A stretch of DNA of 64,000 nt from contig CBDBDS010000007.1 in assembly GCA_965203985.1 (NCBI GenBank), forward strand, positions 1 to 64,000, in the 5' to 3' direction. The translations under genes were made by a program, and so were the position numbers. The notes under the pieces were generated by a model. It made no database searches. It saw nothing but the letters and a program-made list of their open reading frames with translations, and was not told the DNA's origin. The first letter of the stretch is position 1. Each line of letters opens with the position of its first letter. Below are positions 61,028 through 64,000 of the stretch, piece by piece. This DNA is from Bin87 sp965203985 (GTDB taxonomy: Bacteria; Chloroflexota; Dehalococcoidia; Lucifugimonadales; UBA3495).

Positions 61028-62410
61028 ATGACAACGAGTTCCGAACTCCGCAACCTTCCCAGCGTTGAGCGTGTGGTCAACGGCGAATCGCTTGCGAACG
61101 CCGTCCACGCCCACGGGCGCGAGATGGTGGTGGAACTGGCCCGGGAAGCGCTGGCAGGAGCCCGGAAGCGCGTGCTGGCGGGAGGCTCCGCGCCGGGCAG
61201 CGACGAGATTGCCGAAGCGGTACTGTCGCTGATGGCAAACTTGACCGAGCCGTCGCCTCGCCCGGTGATCAATGCCACGGGCGTGGTCATCCACACCAAT
61301 CTGGGTCGCGCCCCGTTGAGCGATGCCGCCCTGGCAGCCGCCGACGCCGTGGGACGGGGGTACTCCGATTTGGAGATCGACCTCGGAACCGGACGACGCG
61401 GATCCCGGCAGGCGCACCTGCAATCGTTGTTGCGGCGCATCACCGGGGCCGAAGCAGCGTTGGCAGTGAACAACAACGCGTCCGCCCTGCTACTGGGCCT
61501 GTCGGCTCTAGCCGCCGGCCGCGAAGTCATCGTCGCCCGGGGCGAAGCGGTGGAGATTGGCGGAGGATTTCGAATCCCGGACGTTTTGCGTCAAAGCGGA
61601 TGCACCCTCGTGGACGTGGGCACCACCAACCGGACCTACGTGCGGGACTACGCCGAGGCCATGAGTGACCAGACCGGCGCCTTCCTGAAAGCGCACGCCA
61701 GCAACTTCAGGGTCGAGGGCTTCACCGCGTTCGTTGACGAGCGTGATCTGGTGACGCTGGGCGAAACCTCAGGCGTCCCGGTGCTGCACGATGTCGGCAG
61801 CGGCGCGTTGCTACCCACCGAGCGATTCGGACTGGCCCATGAACCGACCCCGCAGGAGAGCATCACCGCGGGTGTTGGCCTCGTGTTTTTCTCCGGCGAT
61901 AAGCTCCTCGGCGGCCCCCAGGCGGGCATCGTTGTGGGCAAACGCGACCTGGTCGCGCAGTTGGAGAGGCACCCGCTGGCGCGTGCGGTCCGGATTGACA
62001 AGATGAGCTTAGCCAGCCTTACGGCTACGCTGGCGCATTATGCGATGGGAGAGGCGGAAGCCAAGGTTCCGGTCTGGCGCATGATTTCCGCGAACGCCGC
62101 CGACGTACGGTCCCGAGCTGAAAAATGGTGTGCGATTTTGGCCGCCCGCCGGGTCCCCGCGCGTGTCGAGCCGGCTCGCTCGGCCATCGGCGGCGGAAGC
62201 CTGCCCGGCGAAACGCTGCCGTCGTGGGCGCTCACGATTGATCCGCCTTCTGGCCTTTCCCCGGAATCAGTGCTGTCCGCGTTGCGCGAGCAGCCGACGC
62301 CCGTGATCGCCAGGATCGAAGAGGATGCAGTCCGACTTGATCCCAGAACGGTATTGCCCGAGCAGGACGACGACACAATTCGGGTACTCACGACGGTCAT
62401 GACGCAGTGA
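61028..62410 (+). CDS. selA: L-seryl-tRNA(Sec) selenium transferase
   Basis: A 460-residue PLP enzyme that converts Ser-tRNA(Sec) to Sec-tRNA(Sec). Features: N-terminal helices (RNLPSVERVVNGESLANAVHAHGREMVVELAREALAGAR), INATGVVIHTNLGRAPLSDAAL, YSDLEIDLGTGRRGSRQAH, ALAVNNNASALLLGLSALA, and FFSGDKLLGGPQAGIVVGK with the PLP Lys. Length and motifs are those of SelA throughout. It shows that the genome makes selenocysteine, which supports the selenoprotein call at 49485-51045. No selB, selD or tRNA-Sec gene is seen in the window. Confidence 0.97.
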   Translation: MTTSSELRNLPSVERVVNGESLANAVHAHGREMVVELAREALAGARKRVLAGGSAPGSDEIAEAVLSLMANLTEPSPRPVINATGVVIHTNLGRAPLSDAALAAADAVGRGYSDLEIDLGTGRRGSRQAHLQSLLRRITGAEAALAVNNNASALLLGLSALAAGREVIVARGEAVEIGGGFRIPDVLRQSGCTLVDVGTTNRTYVRDYAEAMSDQTGAFLKAHASNFRVEGFTAFVDERDLVTLGETSGVPVLHDVGSGALLPTERFGLAHEPTPQESITAGVGLVFFSGDKLLGGPQAGIVVGKRDLVAQLERHPLARAVRIDKMSLASLTATLAHYAMGEAEAKVPVWRMISANAADVRSRAEKWCAILAARRVPARVEPARSAIGGGSLPGETLPSWALTIDPPSGLSPESVLSALREQPTPVIARIEEDAVRLDPRTVLPEQDDDTIRVLTTVMTQ

Positions 62411-62453
62411 GAGCCAAGCAGGACGCAGCGTTCGAACAACTCAGGGGCAGAGC

Positions 62454-63209
62454 GTGTCGGATTTTCTTTTAGTACACGGAGCCGGGCAGGGAGCGAAGAG
62501 CTGGGGCAAGGTCTGGGGCCACATGACGGCGCCGGAACAGCACCCGCCCCCGCTCTTTCGGGCTCGGCAATCGGTCCGGGTGCGCGCCGTTGACCTGCCC
62601 GGCCACGGAGCGGACGCCGCCGCTGACGCCGGCATGATCGATTTGGCGGAGGCGGTGAAGTCGGTCGTGCGTGTCGCCGAGCAGGAGAACTTCACGGACT
62701 ACACGCTGGTGGGCCATGAACTGGGCGGAACGGTGGCGCTGCAGGCGCTGAGCGAATTGCCCCGGGCTCCCCGGAGGATTGTGCTCGTGTGCGGCATCGT
62801 GCCGGCGCCCGGACAGCCCGCGGTCTCCGTGTACCCCACACCGGTGAGGCTCGTCGTCCGCATGTGCAAGACGATGGGCGCACTCATCGGTCGCGACATT
62901 CCGGCGCCGGCCGAGGCAATCAATCGTTACCGCTGTGGCGGATTGGAGCCGATGGACCGGGTGCAGACCATCGGCCATTTCGGACCGTTGCCCCTCCGGA
63001 TGCTCACCGAGCCGGTTAATCTCAGCTTGGATTCGCTCCCCTGCCCGGTGACCTACGTGGTGCTCACCGACGACCGGCTGATCAGCGCCAGCCGGCAGCA
63101 GGCGATGGCGGGGCGCATACCCGGCGCGACGGTGGTGCAATTGGACTCGGGACACCAGGTTACCGTGCAGCGGCCGCGAGAACTCGCCGAAACGCTGTTG
63201 GCGGCGTGA
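62454..63209 (+). CDS. Alpha/beta hydrolase
   Basis: A 251-residue hydrolase. Start FLLVHGAGQGAKSWGKVWGHM is the oxyanion loop, AVDLPGHGADA the strand 4 turn, and YTLVGHELGGTVALQAL the nucleophile elbow, where Glu replaces the usual Ser (GHELGG), which may mean it lacks normal esterase activity. The C-terminal His is in QLDSGHQVTVQRP. GTG start at 62454; CAGGGGCAG precedes it. Role unknown; it lies between selA and an endonuclease Q-like gene. Confidence 0.78.
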   Translation: MSDFLLVHGAGQGAKSWGKVWGHMTAPEQHPPPLFRARQSVRVRAVDLPGHGADAAADAGMIDLAEAVKSVVRVAEQENFTDYTLVGHELGGTVALQALSELPRAPRRIVLVCGIVPAPGQPAVSVYPTPVRLVVRMCKTMGALIGRDIPAPAEAINRYRCGGLEPMDRVQTIGHFGPLPLRMLTEPVNLSLDSLPCPVTYVVLTDDRLISASRQQAMAGRIPGATVVQLDSGHQVTVQRPRELAETLLAA

Positions 63210-63210
63210 C

Positions 63211-64000
63211 ATGGCCGCCCGCCCGGCCAGTTCGTTCGTCGCCGATCTGCACATCCATTCCGCGTATGCCTTCGCTTGCAGCAAGGCCCTGACTCTGGAC
63301 AACCTGGCGTCCTGGGCCCAACGCAAGGGCATCGAACTGCTGGCGACGGGTGACTTTACGCATCCCCGGTGGGCGGACGCCCTGCACACGAACCTGCAAG
63401 AGTGCGGTGACGGCCTCTACCAGTACGGAGGCGTCAGGTTCGTGCCCGGCACCGAGATCAGCTGCGTTTACCGTCAGGATGGGCGCACTCGCCGCGTGCA
63501 CCTCCTGGTGCTTGTTCCCACCCTGGATGCCGCGGCCGCGTTCACCCGCCGGTTGGATGACTACGGAAAGCTGGAGAGCGACGGCCGACCCACAGTCAGT
63601 CTGTCTGCCCGGCAACTGCTGGAAACGGCGTTGGACTGCTGTCCGGAATCGCTCGTAATTCCGGCGCACGCCTGGACCCCATGGTATGGAGTGTATGGCT
63701 CGAAATCCGGATTCGACAGCCTCGAAGAATGCTTCGGCGATTTGGCCCCCATGGTCCGAGCCGTGGAAAGTGGCCTCTCCTCGGATCCTGCAATGAATCG
63801 CGCCGTCCCGGAGTTGGCCCAACGGTCGGTAGTCTCGTTTTCCGATGCCCACTCGCCGGCGAATCTAGGTCGGGAAGTGACCGCGTTTTCCGGGCCGCTG
63901 ACGTGGGAAGGGTTGACGACCGGAGTCAACGGGGATGGCGTCGCCTACACGGTGGAGTTTTACCCGGAAGAAGGAAAATACCATTACAGCGGGCACCGAA
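63211..64000 (+). CDS. PHP-domain endonuclease Q-like protein (C-terminus cut by window end)
   Basis: The frame is open to the window edge (263 residues). It starts VADLHIHSAYAFACSKALTL, DNLASWAQRKGIELLATGDFTHPRW, the PHP metal site with His-x-His and the TGDFTHP motif, and continues with FVPGTEISCVYR, HLLVLVPTLDAA, VIPAHAWTPWYGVYGSKSGF, VSFSDAHSPANLGRE and FYPEEGKYHYSGHR. These match the endonuclease Q family, which nicks DNA at deaminated bases and is best known in Thermococcales. The C-terminal cysteine-rich region expected after KYHYSGHR lies beyond the window. Confidence 0.85.
   Translation, partial: MAARPASSFVADLHIHSAYAFACSKALTLDNLASWAQRKGIELLATGDFTHPRWADALHTNLQECGDGLYQYGGVRFVPGTEISCVYRQDGRTRRVHLLVLVPTLDAAAAFTRRLDDYGKLESDGRPTVSLSARQLLETALDCCPESLVIPAHAWTPWYGVYGSKSGFDSLEECFGDLAPMVRAVESGLSSDPAMNRAVPELAQRSVVSFSDAHSPANLGREVTAFSGPLTWEGLTTGVNGDGVAYTVEFYPEEGKYHYSGHR

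Noticed and set aside
60859..61068. A 69-residue frame upstream of selA
   Set aside because: It overlaps the selA start, has no ribosome binding site or family similarity, and could be chance.

Overview
The window is a GC-rich bacterial chromosome segment with dense, short-spaced operons. The best guess is a member of the Chloroflexota (SAR202 / Dehalococcoidia type). Supporting this: an 11-subunit respiratory complex I operon with no nuoEFG, two luciferase-like flavin monooxygenases, three CaiB/BaiF CoA-transferases, a PAC2-family protein, an HdrB-like third subunit next to SdhAB, and many GC-rich intergenic hairpins. The taxonomy is inferred from gene content only; there is no rRNA in the window.

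Layout. 1-5.6 kb: a DUF4349 lipoprotein (cut by the window edge), tRNA-Pro, an FAD-linked oxidase, a Uma2-type nuclease, a zinc alcohol dehydrogenase and a HicBA pair. 5.6-14.4 kb: a flavin monooxygenase and acyl-CoA ligase pair, a PIN-type toxin-antitoxin pair, a PD-(D/E)XK-like protein with a polysaccharide deacetylase, a VOC protein, a second flavin monooxygenase and a PAC2 protein. 14.4-19.3 kb: tRNA-Met, moaC, moaA, rdgB, a CoA-transferase and an alpha/beta hydrolase. 19.3-30.1 kb: nuoABCDHIJKLMN with a small DUF2007-like gene between nuoK and nuoL. 30.1-41.2 kb: nadK, two NUDIX hydrolases, sdhA, sdhB (with a probable 1-nt frameshift near its 5' end), an HdrB-like sdhE, a glutamate-1-semialdehyde aminomutase-like enzyme, malate dehydrogenase and monomeric isocitrate dehydrogenase. 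41.2-49.5 kb: an MFS/GPH transporter, a YyaL-type thioredoxin-domain protein, two CoA-transferases, a response regulator and its decayed copy, and repeats. 49.5-51.0 kb: two tandem thioredoxin-like lipoproteins, each read through an in-frame TGA. 51.1-60.8 kb: thrS, prfB (with the classical +1 recoding site), a riboflavin cluster (ribBA, second ribB, ribE, ribD) behind dcd and a SIMPL lipoprotein, and an acyl-CoA dehydrogenase. 60.8-64 kb: selA, an alpha/beta hydrolase and an endonuclease Q-like PHP protein cut by the window end.

The main discovery candidate is the pair at 49485-51045. Each gene encodes an exported lipoprotein with a thioredoxin-like fold whose active site would be Trp-Sec-Pro-x-Cys, with selenocysteine encoded by TGA. 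Each TGA is followed at the same distance (16 nt to the apical loop) by a short hairpin with the same AGTTR loop, and one base pair has changed in a compensatory way between the two copies. selA, which makes Sec-tRNA, lies 10 kb downstream. This fits bacterial selenocysteine insertion better than two independent nonsense mutations.

Functional links. The complex I, SdhABE, malate dehydrogenase and isocitrate dehydrogenase genes form a respiratory/TCA block. moaA and moaC serve molybdenum cofactor synthesis. The riboflavin genes could supply the flavin enzymes that are common here.
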